This document shows, in pieces, positions 8,592 to 17,282 of a DNA stretch of 64,000 bases. The notes beneath the pieces were generated by a model. It was given only the letters and a program-made list of their open reading frames with translations. It ran no database searches and had not been told where the DNA came from. Position 1 is the stretch's first letter, and every line of letters starts with the position of its first letter. Source of the DNA: Hyphomicrobiales bacterium. GTDB taxonomy: Bacteria > Pseudomonadota > Alphaproteobacteria > Rhizobiales > Aestuariivirgaceae. The stretch lies in assembly GCA_025359265.1 (NCBI GenBank), contig JANYHB010000001.1, positions 25,606 through 89,605 of the forward strand, read 5' to 3'. The translations under genes were made by a program, and so were the position numbers.

Positions 8592-9476
8592 ATGCAGCCC
8601 AAAGTTATCATCACCTGCGCGGTAACCGGCGCCGGAGACACGGTTGCCAAACATCCCACCATTCCCGTTACGCCCGAGCAGATAGCCAATGCGGCGCTTG
8701 AGGCTGCTTCGTCGGGTGCCACCGTGGTGCATTGCCATGTGCGTGACCCGAAAACCGGCAAAGGTTCGCGCCGCGTTGATCTTTACCGTGAGGTCATGGA
8801 ACGCATCCGCGCCAGGAACACCGAGGTCATTATTAACTTAACCGCGGGAATGGGCGGCGATTTGGTGATCGGAGATGGCGAAAGACCAATGGAATTTGGT
8901 GCGGGCACCGATGTGGTCGGGCCGCTCGAACGCTTGTTTCATGTCAAAGAACTGCGCCCGGAAATTTGCACGCTTGATTGTGGTTCGCTAAATTTCGGTG
9001 ATGGCAATGGTTTGGTGGTGCAAACTCCAACGCAATTGCGCGAACAGGCCCGCCTCATCAAATCCTATGGCACCAAACCGGAGATGGAGATTTTTGATTC
9101 CGGCAATTTGTGGTTTGCCAATCAATTGGTGAAGGAAGGCCTGATTGATGGCCCGCCGCTTTATCAACTCTGCCTCGGCATTCCTTGGGGTGCGCCTTAC
9201 AACCCTGAAACGATGGTCTATCAAAAATCCCAACTGCCGGCAGATGCGGTGTGGGCCAGCTTTGCCATTGGCCGGCAAGAATTCCACGCCGTGGCCCAAG
9301 CCGTTTTGCTTGGCGGCCACGTGCGCGTGGGATTGGAAGATAACCTTTATCTCGACAAAGGCGTATTCGCTTCCAATGGTTCGCTTACCGAAAAAGCCGT
9401 GAAGCTGATAGAGATGCTCGGCACCAAAGTGGCAACACCACAGGAGGGCCGAGCAATTTTGGGCCTAGAGAAATGA
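8592..9476 (+). CDS. BKACE family beta-keto acid cleavage enzyme, probable 3-dehydrocarnitine cleavage
   Basis: A 294-residue DUF849/BKACE protein. The start [13 protein letters not shown], the Zn-binding [17 protein letters not shown], the segment [12 protein letters not shown] and the C-terminal [14 protein letters not shown] are hallmark blocks of the family. BKACE enzymes condense a beta-keto acid with acetyl-CoA to give acetoacetate plus a new acyl-CoA. Substrate varies across the family; the following gene is an L-carnitine dehydrogenase, which points to 3-dehydrocarnitine, giving betainyl-CoA. First gene of a five-gene operon, overlapping the next by ATGA. Confidence 0.9.
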   Translation: MQPKVIITCAVTGAGDTVAKHPTIPVTPEQIANAALEAASSGATVVHCHVRDPKTGKGSRRVDLYREVMERIRARNTEVIINLTAGMGGDLVIGDGERPMEFGAGTDVVGPLERLFHVKELRPEICTLDCGSLNFGDGNGLVVQTPTQLREQARLIKSYGTKPEMEIFDSGNLWFANQLVKEGLIDGPPLYQLCLGIPWGAPYNPETMVYQKSQLPADAVWASFAIGRQEFHAVAQAVLLGGHVRVGLEDNLYLDKGVFASNGSLTEKAVKLIEMLGTKVATPQEGRAILGLEK

Positions 9477-10453
9477 ACCGGATCAAAATCATCGGCATTG
9501 CCGGAACGGGCCTGATCGGCGCGGGCTGGGCGGCGCGCGCACTGATCCGTGGGATTGATGTGATCGCTTTTGATGTTTCGCCTACTGCAGAAGCCAAACT
9601 GAAAGCCCAAATCAAAACTGCCTGGCCTTCGATGGAAAAGCTTCTGGGCAAGCCCAAGAAGCGCGGGAAACTCGCTTTTACAACTGACCTTGCGGCAATG
9701 GCCAGCAAAGCCCAATTCATTCATGAAGCAGCCCCAGAGCGCAAAGACCTGAAAATCAAGTTATTCAAAGACGTTGATGCCATTGCCAACCCCACCGTGA
9801 TTATCGCCTCTTCATCGTCAGGTTTCCTGCCCACCGATTTGCAATCTGAATGCAGACACCCAGAGCGCGTGATCATCGGCCACCCGTTTAATCCAGTTTA
9901 TCTTTTGCCGCTGGTTGAAACCGTTCCTGGCAAACTGACATCGGACGACGTGATGGACCGTGCGGGTGTCTATTTCGAATCGATCGGCATGCAGGTGCTG
10001 CGGCTGAAAAAAGAAATTGACGGATATATTTGTGACCGCCTGCAAGAAGCCCTGTGGCGCGAAGCACTGCACATCCTCGACAAAGACATCGGCACCACGG
10101 GTGACATCGATGACTCAATTGTTTACTCTGCCGGAATGCGCTGGGCCTTCATGGGGTCCTTCATGACTTATCATGTCGGTGGCGGCCCAGGCGGGATGCG
10201 CGATTTTATCAAACAATTTGACCCAACCCTGGCCCTGCCGTGGACTGATCTGAAATTTCCAAAATGGAACGACGCGTTGGAAAAGCGTTTGATCGAAGGC
10301 ACTGATGCGCAAGCCGCTGGCCGCAGCGTGGCCAAGATCGAGGCGCAGCGAAACGCCATCTTGGTGGATATGATGAAACTCTTCAAGAAACACAAAATCG
10401 GCACTGGCCTTGTGCTTGCACGCGAGGCAAAAAAGCCCAAGAAGAAAAAATAA
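9473..10453 (+). CDS. L-carnitine dehydrogenase (3-hydroxyacyl-CoA dehydrogenase family)
   Basis: A 326-residue NAD-dependent dehydrogenase oxidising L-carnitine to 3-dehydrocarnitine. The Rossmann motif is [17 protein letters not shown] (about 7-23), catalytic His is in [16 protein letters not shown], and the C-terminal block [15 protein letters not shown] with [20 protein letters not shown] is characteristic of the carnitine dehydrogenase branch. It ends in a lysine-rich tail (KKPKKKK). Some rhizobial homologues carry an extra C-terminal betainyl-CoA thioesterase domain of about 150 residues; that domain is absent here. It overlaps BKACE by 4 bases and the next gene by 1 base (TAATG). Confidence 0.88.
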   Translation: MNRIKIIGIAGTGLIGAGWAARALIRGIDVIAFDVSPTAEAKLKAQIKTAWPSMEKLLGKPKKRGKLAFTTDLAAMASKAQFIHEAAPERKDLKIKLFKDVDAIANPTVIIASSSSGFLPTDLQSECRHPERVIIGHPFNPVYLLPLVETVPGKLTSDDVMDRAGVYFESIGMQVLRLKKEIDGYICDRLQEALWREALHILDKDIGTTGDIDDSIVYSAGMRWAFMGSFMTYHVGGGPGGMRDFIKQFDPTLALPWTDLKFPKWNDALEKRLIEGTDAQAAGRSVAKIEAQRNAILVDMMKLFKKHKIGTGLVLAREAKKPKKKK

Positions 10454-11616
10454 TGGATTTCAGCCTGAGCGAAGAACAAAACCTTATCATCAACACGACA
10501 AAGAACTTCGTTGCCAAAGAACTCTATCCGCATGAGAAAGAGATTGAAGAATCCGGAATTCTGCGTCCAGAGCTGCGTGATGAGTTAAAGGCCAAAGCCA
10601 TCGCTGCTGGCCTTTTCGCTGCCAATATGCCCCAGGAAGTGGGTGGTGCCGGGTTGGATACGCTAAGCTGGTGCCTTTATGAAAAAGAGTTGGGTCGCGC
10701 CAATTATGCTTTGCACTGGACTTGCGTGGGAAGGCCTTCAAATATCCTGATGGCGTGCAACACCGAGCAGCGCGAGCGCTACACCCTGCCCGCAGTGCGC
10801 GGCGAAAAAGCCGATTGCCTGGCGATGACGGAACCCGGCGTTGGTTCTGATCTTCGCAGCATGAAAACCTTTGCTCGCGCTGATGGCGATGATTTTGTGA
10901 TCAACGGAGTGAAACATTTCATCAGCCACGGCGAGGAAGCGCATTTTACTGTTTTGTTTGCTGCAACGGGTGAGGAAGAAACGCCACGTGGCAAAAAAAA
11001 ATTGATCACTGCCTTCCTTGTTGACAAGGGTACTGCAGGTTTCACCGTGCGCGAAGGCTATAAAAATGTTTCGCATCGCGGCTATCCGAATTCCATTTTG
11101 GAATTCAATGACTGCCGAATCCACCAATCGCAAATCTTGGGAGAACTCCACAAGGGTTTCGAAGTGGCCAACGCGTGGTTGGGCGCAACGCGACTGCAGG
11201 TAGCCTCAACTTGTTTGGGCCGCTCTGAACGCGCCCTCGAACTTGCTCTGCAATATGCCGTAGACCGACAACAGTTCGGACAGCAAATCGGTAAGTTCCA
11301 AGGCGTATCATTCAAGCTCGCCGACATGGCAATGGAGCTGAAAGCCGCTGAACTGCTCACCCGCGAAGCCGCATGGAAATTCGATCAGGGAACCGTGACT
11401 GAGATCGATATGTCCATGGCCAAACTCAAATCCACTGAAGTTTTGGCCATGATTGCTGACGAAGCGATCCAAATCCACGGCGGCATGGGGCTGATGAGTG
11501 ACTTGCCGCTCGAGCGCATTTGGCGTGATGCCAGGGTGGAACGCATCTGGGAAGGCACATCCGAAATTCAGCGCCACATTATCAGCCGCGCTCTGCTGCG
11601 TCCACTGGGTGGCTGA
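10453..11616 (+). CDS. Acyl-CoA dehydrogenase, probable gamma-butyrobetainyl-CoA/crotonobetainyl-CoA type
   Basis: A 387-residue FAD enzyme of the acyl-CoA dehydrogenase family. Recognised blocks are the substrate/FAD region CLAMTEPGVGSDLRSMKT (about 117-134), the middle beta domain, DRQQFGQQIGKFQGVSFKLADM, the QIHGGMGL motif and RIWEGTSEIQRHIISRAL near the end, where the Glu of WEGT is the expected catalytic base. Neighbours suggest oxidation of gamma-butyrobetainyl-CoA to crotonobetainyl-CoA; that substrate is inferred from context, not from a binding-site reading. It starts one base inside the upstream stop (TAATG). Confidence 0.88.
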   Translation: MDFSLSEEQNLIINTTKNFVAKELYPHEKEIEESGILRPELRDELKAKAIAAGLFAANMPQEVGGAGLDTLSWCLYEKELGRANYALHWTCVGRPSNILMACNTEQRERYTLPAVRGEKADCLAMTEPGVGSDLRSMKTFARADGDDFVINGVKHFISHGEEAHFTVLFAATGEEETPRGKKKLITAFLVDKGTAGFTVREGYKNVSHRGYPNSILEFNDCRIHQSQILGELHKGFEVANAWLGATRLQVASTCLGRSERALELALQYAVDRQQFGQQIGKFQGVSFKLADMAMELKAAELLTREAAWKFDQGTVTEIDMSMAKLKSTEVLAMIADEAIQIHGGMGLMSDLPLERIWRDARVERIWEGTSEIQRHIISRALLRPLGG

Positions 11617-13649
11617 TGGCACTCGCCCGCCTCCTCAACCCACGCTCGATAGCATTTATCGGCGGCAATGAATGTGCCATCGCCATCACTCGCACGCGGG
11701 AACTTGGCTTCACCGGGAAAATCTGGGCGGTGCATCCGTGGCGCGAAGAATTGGGCGGCATCAAGACTGTGAAATCGGTAGAAGAGATTGAAGGTGCGGT
11801 GGATGCTGCTTTCATCGCCGTGAAGCGCGAACCCACAATCAACATCATCGGTGCTCTGAGCAAAATGGGTGGCGGCGGCGCTGTGATCTATGCTGCAGGT
11901 TTCGCCGAGCAAGGAGCAATTGATCTTCAAGACAAATTGTTGGAGGCCGCCAATGGCATGCCACTGATTGGCCCCAATTGTTATGGCTTCGTCAACGGGC
12001 ATGCGCGCGTAGCGCTTTGGCCAGACGAACACGGCATCACGGTGCGCGACACTGGCGTTGCAATTATCACCCAATCCGGCAACATTGCGTGCAACCTTAC
12101 CTTTACACGCCGCGAATTGCCCTTGGCCGCAATTTACACGATAGGCAATCAGGCCGATATCGATACCGCCCGCATGGTCGACGCGCTGTGTGATGATCCG
12201 CGCATCACCGCCATCGGATTGCACATTGAAGGATTGAAAGATGTGCCTGCCTTCGCCCGCGCCGCTGAGAAGGCCCGTGCCAAAAAAATCCCCATTGTGG
12301 CGCTCAAGACCGGAAAGTCGCCGCAAGGTGCCAAGGCAACGCTCAGCCACACCTCATCACTGTCAGGTGCAGATCAACTGTATGACGCGCTCTTCGATCG
12401 CCATGGCGTGGCGCGTGTCGAAACTGTATCTGCTCTGGCAGAAACCTTGAAATTCTTGCATCACGGCGGGCCACTGGCTGGCGCAGATTTGGTGGCAATT
12501 TCCAGTTCGGGCGGTGAAGCCGCTTTGCTGGCCGACATGGCCGGAGGCCGCAATGTTTCGCTGCCACCTTTCGATGCTGCCGCAAAGGCCAGAATCGCCG
12601 CAACACTTAACGAGTTCGTGACCATCGATAATCCTCTTGATTATCACACTTTCATTTGGGACGACGAAGCCAAGCTGACCGCCACTTTCACTGCGGTTCT
12701 TTCGGCCAAGTTTGCTTGCGGTGCCATGATCCTGGACGCGCCCAGCCTGCCCCACATGAACCCTAAGGCTTGGTATAAATCCACCCGTGCCTACATCGCT
12801 GCTGCCAAAGCCAATAATGCGCGCGCGGTGATCGTTGCCAGCCTGCATGAAAACTTGCCCGCAGAAATGATGGCCGAATTGGCGGCGGAAGGCATCGCCC
12901 CCATGTTGGGTTTTGACGATATGCTCACCGCTATCGAGGCTGCTGCACTGATTGGCGCGCGTGGGGCTGACCCAACCGAACGCCCAGTCATTTCGGAAGT
13001 GCTGCTGGCAACACGTGAACCACAACTGTTGACGGAATATGCCGCCAAGCAGCTGCTCGCTGAATTCGGGCTTGTAATTCCGTTCGGCGCAATCTGTAAA
13101 ATCGCCGAGGCCGGCAGCGTTGCAAGTGAACTCGGCTTCCCAGTTGTGGTCAAAACATCATCAAGCTCCATCGCCCATAAAACCGAACTGGGCGGCGTGG
13201 CACTTAATCTCAAAACTGAGGCGGAAGTTCGCATTGCAGCGGGTCAGATGGCAAAGCATGGCCCAGAAGTGTTGGTTGAAAAAATGGTTCAAGGTGTGGT
13301 GGCCGAATTGATCGTGGGCGTTAAGCGCGATCCGCAATTTGGTCTCGCTCTGGTTATTGGCGCGGGCGGCATTTTTACTGAACTGCTGAGAGATTCCGTC
13401 ACGCTGCTGCTTCCCACCAACCGTGTTGAAATCATCCGGGCGCTGAACAAACTGCGCATTTGGAAACTGGTCACAGGATTCCGTGGAAAATCCGGTGACG
13501 CCGAAGCCATTGTAAAATCCGTCGAAGCCGTCGCCAGTTTTGCTGCGGCCCATCAATCCACTTTGGAAGAACTCGACATCAACCCGCTTTTCGTGCTGCC
13601 GCATGGTGCCGTGGCCGCCGACGCTATGATCAGAATGAGGCCGACATGA
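11616..13649 (+). CDS. NDP-forming acyl-CoA ligase (acetate-CoA ligase family), fused alpha and beta parts
   Basis: A 677-residue protein with the CoA-binding domain first (LNPRSIAFIGGNE; about 1-125), then the succinyl-CoA-ligase-like flavodoxin domains including IITQSGNIACNL and the phosphohistidine-type loop TLSHTSSLSGAD (about 243-254), and a C-terminal ATP-grasp domain (about 460-677; GFPVVVKTSSSSIAHKTELG). The family interconverts acyl-CoA plus ADP and phosphate with acid plus CoA and ATP, reversibly. In this operon the acid is probably gamma-butyrobetaine, carnitine or betaine. It is a different family from the AMP-forming CaiC. Overlap with the upstream gene is 1 base (TGATG). Confidence 0.87.
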   Translation: MALARLLNPRSIAFIGGNECAIAITRTRELGFTGKIWAVHPWREELGGIKTVKSVEEIEGAVDAAFIAVKREPTINIIGALSKMGGGGAVIYAAGFAEQGAIDLQDKLLEAANGMPLIGPNCYGFVNGHARVALWPDEHGITVRDTGVAIITQSGNIACNLTFTRRELPLAAIYTIGNQADIDTARMVDALCDDPRITAIGLHIEGLKDVPAFARAAEKARAKKIPIVALKTGKSPQGAKATLSHTSSLSGADQLYDALFDRHGVARVETVSALAETLKFLHHGGPLAGADLVAISSSGGEAALLADMAGGRNVSLPPFDAAAKARIAATLNEFVTIDNPLDYHTFIWDDEAKLTATFTAVLSAKFACGAMILDAPSLPHMNPKAWYKSTRAYIAAAKANNARAVIVASLHENLPAEMMAELAAEGIAPMLGFDDMLTAIEAAALIGARGADPTERPVISEVLLATREPQLLTEYAAKQLLAEFGLVIPFGAICKIAEAGSVASELGFPVVVKTSSSSIAHKTELGGVALNLKTEAEVRIAAGQMAKHGPEVLVEKMVQGVVAELIVGVKRDPQFGLALVIGAGGIFTELLRDSVTLLLPTNRVEIIRALNKLRIWKLVTGFRGKSGDAEAIVKSVEAVASFAAAHQSTLEELDINPLFVLPHGAVAADAMIRMRPT

Positions 13650-14428
13650 CTTCCCCCATCCGCGTTGAAAAAAACGGCCCCATCCTGGAAGTTACGATTG
13701 ACCGCCCCAAAGCCAACGCCATTGATGCGGCCACCAGCCGCATCATGGGCGACACTTTCGCGGCGTTCCGTGACGACCCTGCTTTGCGCGTGGCTATCCT
13801 GACCGCCGCCGGCGAGAAATTCTTCTGCCCCGGCTGGGATTTGAAGGCTGCAGCTGCTGGCGAGGCACCGGATTCACATTATGGTGTTGGTGGCTTTGGC
13901 GGGTTGCAGGAATTGCCCGGCCTCAATAAGCCCGTGATTTGCGCTGTCAACGGGCTGGCCTTTGGTGGTGGTTTTGAAATCATGATTTCGTGCGACATCA
14001 TCATCGCAGCAGATCATGCCACTTTTGCACTACCCGAAATACGCTCTGGCACGGTGGCCGATGCCTCAACCATCAAACTTCCGCGCCGCATTCCTTATCA
14101 CGTCGCCATGGAATTGCTGTTCACGGGCCGGGTGATCGATACCATGGAAGCAAAACACTGGGGCCTTATCAACGAGATCGTGCCGGCAGATCAGTTGATG
14201 TCCCGCGCGCGCCAACTTGCAAATCAACTCGCCGAAGGCCCCCCACTTGTCTTTGCCGCAATAAAAGAAATTGACCGGGAAACTTCTCACCTTCCCATTC
14301 AGCAGGCCATGGATATGGTGACAAAACGCAAACTGAAAACAGTGGATACGCTCTATTCTTCTGCCGATCAAAAAGAAGGTGCCATAGCCTTCACGGAAAA
14401 GCGCAAACCCGTTTGGCGTGGCATTTGA
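13646..14428 (+). CDS. CaiD-like crotonobetainyl-CoA hydratase (enoyl-CoA hydratase family)
   Basis: A 260-residue crotonase-fold enzyme strikingly like E. coli CaiD as I remember it: LDRPKANAIDA-like block (IDRPKANAIDAATS), AGEKFFCPGWDLKAAAAGEAP (oxyanion-hole region), NGLAFGGGFEI and the ending FTEKRKPVWRGI. CaiD hydrates crotonobetainyl-CoA to L-carnitinyl-CoA. Differences from CaiD appear around the active-site glutamate region (PEIRSGTVADASTIKLPRR), so activity should be tested. Last gene of the operon, with an ATGA overlap to the ligase gene; no transporter or regulator follows. Confidence 0.87.
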   Translation: MTSPIRVEKNGPILEVTIDRPKANAIDAATSRIMGDTFAAFRDDPALRVAILTAAGEKFFCPGWDLKAAAAGEAPDSHYGVGGFGGLQELPGLNKPVICAVNGLAFGGGFEIMISCDIIIAADHATFALPEIRSGTVADASTIKLPRRIPYHVAMELLFTGRVIDTMEAKHWGLINEIVPADQLMSRARQLANQLAEGPPLVFAAIKEIDRETSHLPIQQAMDMVTKRKLKTVDTLYSSADQKEGAIAFTEKRKPVWRGI

Positions 14429-14464
14429 GTTGCTTGGTCCTGCAAATCAGCGCAAGCAGCGCAG

Positions 14465-15355
14465 ATGCTAAACCGCCGCACTTTTCTTAAAACCATTGGA
14501 GCCCTCTCTGCCGTGGGCATCGGCACCGTAACTTATGGAGTGGTGATCGAAGCCGGGTTCCTGCTGAACACGTCAGCCTACGCCTTCACGCCGCCGCGCT
14601 GGACGCCCGGCCTGAAACTGCGCGCCGTGGTAATTGCCGATCCTCATGTGGTTGAACCATTCTTTCCACTGTCTCGGTGGCAGAATGTGGTTGAAGTGGC
14701 GCAAGCCTTGGAACCGGATGTAATTTTTATGTTGGGCGATTATATCTCCGGAATAAAGTTTGGAACAAGCGCAGTGCCAGTTACAGATATTGCGCGCGTG
14801 GCGGCTGGTCTCAAGGCACCCCTCGGCGTTTATTCAATCAACGGAAATCACGATTGGTGGAGTGATAGTGAAGCGCAACGCTTAAAGCAGGGTCCGCCAA
14901 TCATCCAGCGTGCCTTTGAAGATGCAGGCATTCCGGTGCTGGCCAACAGAGCGGTGCGCCTTGTGAAAGATGGATATCCATTTTGGGTGACAGGCACAGA
15001 CAGCATAATTTCCTATATTCTACCACCCGATAATTTCCAGGGTACCGCTGATTTGCCTGCCACTTTGGCGCAAGTAACAGACGATGCGCCGATCATTCAT
15101 TTGGCGCACGAACCTGACTTATTTGCTGAAATGCCCGATCGCGTTTCCCTCACTTTGTCGGGACACACGCATGGTGGACAAATTCGAATTTTTGGTTCGG
15201 CACCACTCACACCATCGCTTTATAGCCGTAGCCATAGTTATGGTTACATTATCGAAAACGGCAAGCACTTGTTGGTTTCCGGTGGTCTTGGAACGTCTAC
15301 AATCCCGATACGCCTAGGCGTGCCACCTGAGATAAATTTGCTGGAACTGGGTTAA
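14465..15355 (+). CDS. Tat-exported metallophosphoesterase
   Basis: A 296-residue calcineurin-like phosphoesterase. The N-terminus NRRTFLKTIGALSAVGIG is a twin-arginine signal (RRTFLK). Metal-binding motifs are complete: IADPHV (standing for DxH), LGDYISG, GNHDWW, LAHEPDLF and SGHTHGGQI. The closest known group is the YkuE/LpxG-like phosphoesterases that act on lipid-linked or periplasmic phosphoesters, but the substrate is unknown. It starts 36 bases after the carnitine-type operon on the same strand and overlaps the convergent SDR gene by 4 bases, leaving no room for a terminator between them. Confidence 0.88.
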   Translation: MLNRRTFLKTIGALSAVGIGTVTYGVVIEAGFLLNTSAYAFTPPRWTPGLKLRAVVIADPHVVEPFFPLSRWQNVVEVAQALEPDVIFMLGDYISGIKFGTSAVPVTDIARVAAGLKAPLGVYSINGNHDWWSDSEAQRLKQGPPIIQRAFEDAGIPVLANRAVRLVKDGYPFWVTGTDSIISYILPPDNFQGTADLPATLAQVTDDAPIIHLAHEPDLFAEMPDRVSLTLSGHTHGGQIRIFGSAPLTPSLYSRSHSYGYIIENGKHLLVSGGLGTSTIPIRLGVPPEINLLELG

Positions 15356-16131
15356 CTTTTTAAAATGGGGTGGGTGCGAAAAACGCCGGCTGGTAATTGC
15401 TCAAAATCGATCACAGTGCCATTCATCATCCGCGCCGATGGCGAGATGAGATAGGCCGCCAAATCCGCAATGTCAGAGGGCAATATCAATCGCCCTGCCG
15501 GGGTTTGTGCGCCAATCAGCTCACCCCAATTCTCTGGCATCTGGTGCACTTTGGTCTGCGTGCGCTGCTCGCCCTCCGTAAAGGCCCAACCCAAATTGAT
15601 GCAAAAGGCCCTGATGCCTTCCCACGCCCACACATGGGCAGCGTGTTTCGTCAATTGCACCAAAGCTGCTTTGGTTGCGCCATAAATAGCCAAGTTCGGC
15701 GGGCCCCCCTGGGCTATCATCGACGCGACGTTGATGATGGTGCCCGATTTCTGCATCTTCATAATCTTCGCCGCCTCTTGCATCAAAAAAAGTGGCGCTT
15801 TTACGTTGATATCAAACAAGCGGTAATATGTGTCCAGTGATGCATCTTCGATAGATGCGCGAGACACGTCGCCCGCCGCATTGACCAATACATCCAAGCT
15901 CCCGAATTTATCAGCACAAAATTGAACGGCGCGGCGTGGCGTTGCGTCATCACGCAAATCGCCCACCATGGCTTCCACGCGGCCCAGTTTCGACAAAGCC
16001 GCCGTTTCCTGCGCCAAACGCCCTTCGTTGACGTCGGTGATGACAACCTGGAAGCCCTCAGCCAAAAGGCGCGCGGCAATGGCGGCCCCAACTCCCTGCG
16101 CACCACCAGTGATCAAGGCTGCGCGAGACAT
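15352..16131 (-). CDS. SDR family oxidoreductase
   Basis: A 259-residue classical short-chain dehydrogenase: cofactor motif TGGAQGVGAAIA (about 8-19), NAAGDVSRA (NNAG-equivalent), the catalytic Ser in INVASMIAQGG, and YGATKAA carrying the Tyr-x-x-x-Lys pair. D/V at the end of beta2 (VVITDVNE) favours NAD over NADP. Substrate cannot be told. It lies 2 bases downstream of the first L,D-transpeptidase gene on the same strand, so it may be cotranscribed with the two transpeptidases. Confidence 0.87.
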   Translation of the reverse strand: MSRAALITGGAQGVGAAIAARLLAEGFQVVITDVNEGRLAQETAALSKLGRVEAMVGDLRDDATPRRAVQFCADKFGSLDVLVNAAGDVSRASIEDASLDTYYRLFDINVKAPLFLMQEAAKIMKMQKSGTIINVASMIAQGGPPNLAIYGATKAALVQLTKHAAHVWAWEGIRAFCINLGWAFTEGEQRTQTKVHQMPENWGELIGAQTPAGRLILPSDIADLAAYLISPSARMMNGTVIDFEQLPAGVFRTHPILKS

Positions 16132-16133
16132 GC

Positions 16134-16601
16134 TCAGTCGGTGACGATTACACGAGAACGCGATGCACCATATTGTTCAACCAAGGCAAACAATTTCGCC
16201 GCATTGTCCGGATGCAAGCGCACACACCCATGCGACGCCGGATGCCCCAATGATTTGATGTGATATGAGCCGTGAATGGCAATGCCGCCGTCAAAAAAAA
16301 CAGAATTAGGCATGGGTGAATTATCATACTTTTTCGAGAACCACACCTTCGCCAAACGCTGCACGTGGAATGTGCCGCGCGGCGTGTGATAGCCCACTCC
16401 AGCGGTTGATACCGGCCAAGATCCAGCGGGCCAACCATTGACAGTGAGGGAGAGGTTTTGGCTGCTCACCGTTATATGTGCAACGACAATCGGTGGCACA
16501 GGAGGCAAACGGAGGTGGTGCACGTGGCGCGATTTTGCTTCCGCAGCACCACTAAATATCAGGCCCAGCGCCAGAACAAAAGCCGCAATTGGTTTCCACA
16601 T
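16134..16601 (-). CDS. L,D-transpeptidase (YkuD domain), copy 1
   Basis: From the start MWKPIAAFVLALGL the protein has 155 residues: a signal peptide ending near AEAKS and one YkuD domain. The catalytic motif IHGSYHIKSLGHPASHGCVRL contains the His and the Cys nucleophile (SHGCVRL). Such enzymes form 3-3 cross-links in peptidoglycan or attach lipoproteins to it in the periplasm. The ORF-track start at 16658 adds 19 non-signal-like residues, so I place the start at 16601. It is a close paralogue of the adjacent gene upstream, differing mainly in the His-rich linker. Confidence 0.88.
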   Translation of the reverse strand: MWKPIAAFVLALGLIFSGAAEAKSRHVHHLRLPPVPPIVVAHITVSSQNLSLTVNGWPAGSWPVSTAGVGYHTPRGTFHVQRLAKVWFSKKYDNSPMPNSVFFDGGIAIHGSYHIKSLGHPASHGCVRLHPDNAAKLFALVEQYGASRSRVIVTD

Positions 16602-16684
16602 TTTCGCGAATCCGCCCCTATAAACCCCGACAACAACATCGCAGAGGCCGAAACACAACGCAAGCAGCTTTCACATGCTTCGAA

Positions 16685-17200
16685 TTATTGCGTTACCACA
16701 ATCCGCGTTCGCGCCATGCCGAAATGCTCTACCAACGCGTAAAGTTCAGCGGCGTGTTGGGGTAACAATCGAACGCAACCGTGAGAGGCCGGGTGGCCTA
16801 AAGCCCTGATGTGATACGTGCCATGGATTGCGTTGCCACCGTGAAAGAATACGGAATTTGGCATGGGCGAATTGTCGTATTTCTTCGAAAAATAAACCCG
16901 GGCCAGCCGCGTGGCCCGAAATGAACCCTGTGGCGTGTGAAATCCGGGTTTGGCGGTAGAGACAACCCAATCCGCATAGCGATCTCCATTCACGGAAACG
17001 CTCATGTGTTGTGTGCCAATGGCGATGTGCGCCACAACGATTGGCAACTGTGCAATGTGATGTTTTTTAGCTCGGTGAATACCGCGAGTGTGGTGATGGC
17101 GGTGGTGATTACGGTGATGATGGCCTTTGGCAACGGCATCGCCGATCGAGAACGAAAACGTCAGAGCAGCGACCAAAAACGCCAGAGTAGATTTTTTCAT
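16685..17200 (-). CDS. L,D-transpeptidase (YkuD domain), copy 2 with His-rich linker
   Basis: A 171-residue exported protein from MKKSTLAFLVAALTF. A signal peptide ends near DAVAKG, followed by a strikingly histidine-rich basic stretch (GHHHRNHHRHHHTRG, about 26-40) and a YkuD domain with IHGTYHIRALGHPASHGCVRL as the catalytic motif. The His-rich segment might bind metal or anchor to the wall, which is inference. Copy 1 lies 83 bases downstream in the same direction; the two share HVHHL/HH-type linkers and nearly the same domain, so they arose by tandem duplication. The alternative TTG start at 17230 is less signal-like. Confidence 0.87.
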   Translation of the reverse strand: MKKSTLAFLVAALTFSFSIGDAVAKGHHHRNHHRHHHTRGIHRAKKHHIAQLPIVVAHIAIGTQHMSVSVNGDRYADWVVSTAKPGFHTPQGSFRATRLARVYFSKKYDNSPMPNSVFFHGGNAIHGTYHIRALGHPASHGCVRLLPQHAAELYALVEHFGMARTRIVVTQ

Positions 17201-17282
17201 ATTCAATTCCCAAAGAAGCGGCCTCCTCAATGAGAAATTCAGCTTCGCAGGGGTGCGTGGTTAATGCAAAGTTAATGGCGAA

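Noticed and set aside
11568-13025. Minus-strand ORFs of 260 and 220 residues in the ligase gene
   Set aside because: Shadows of the NDP-forming CoA ligase frame.
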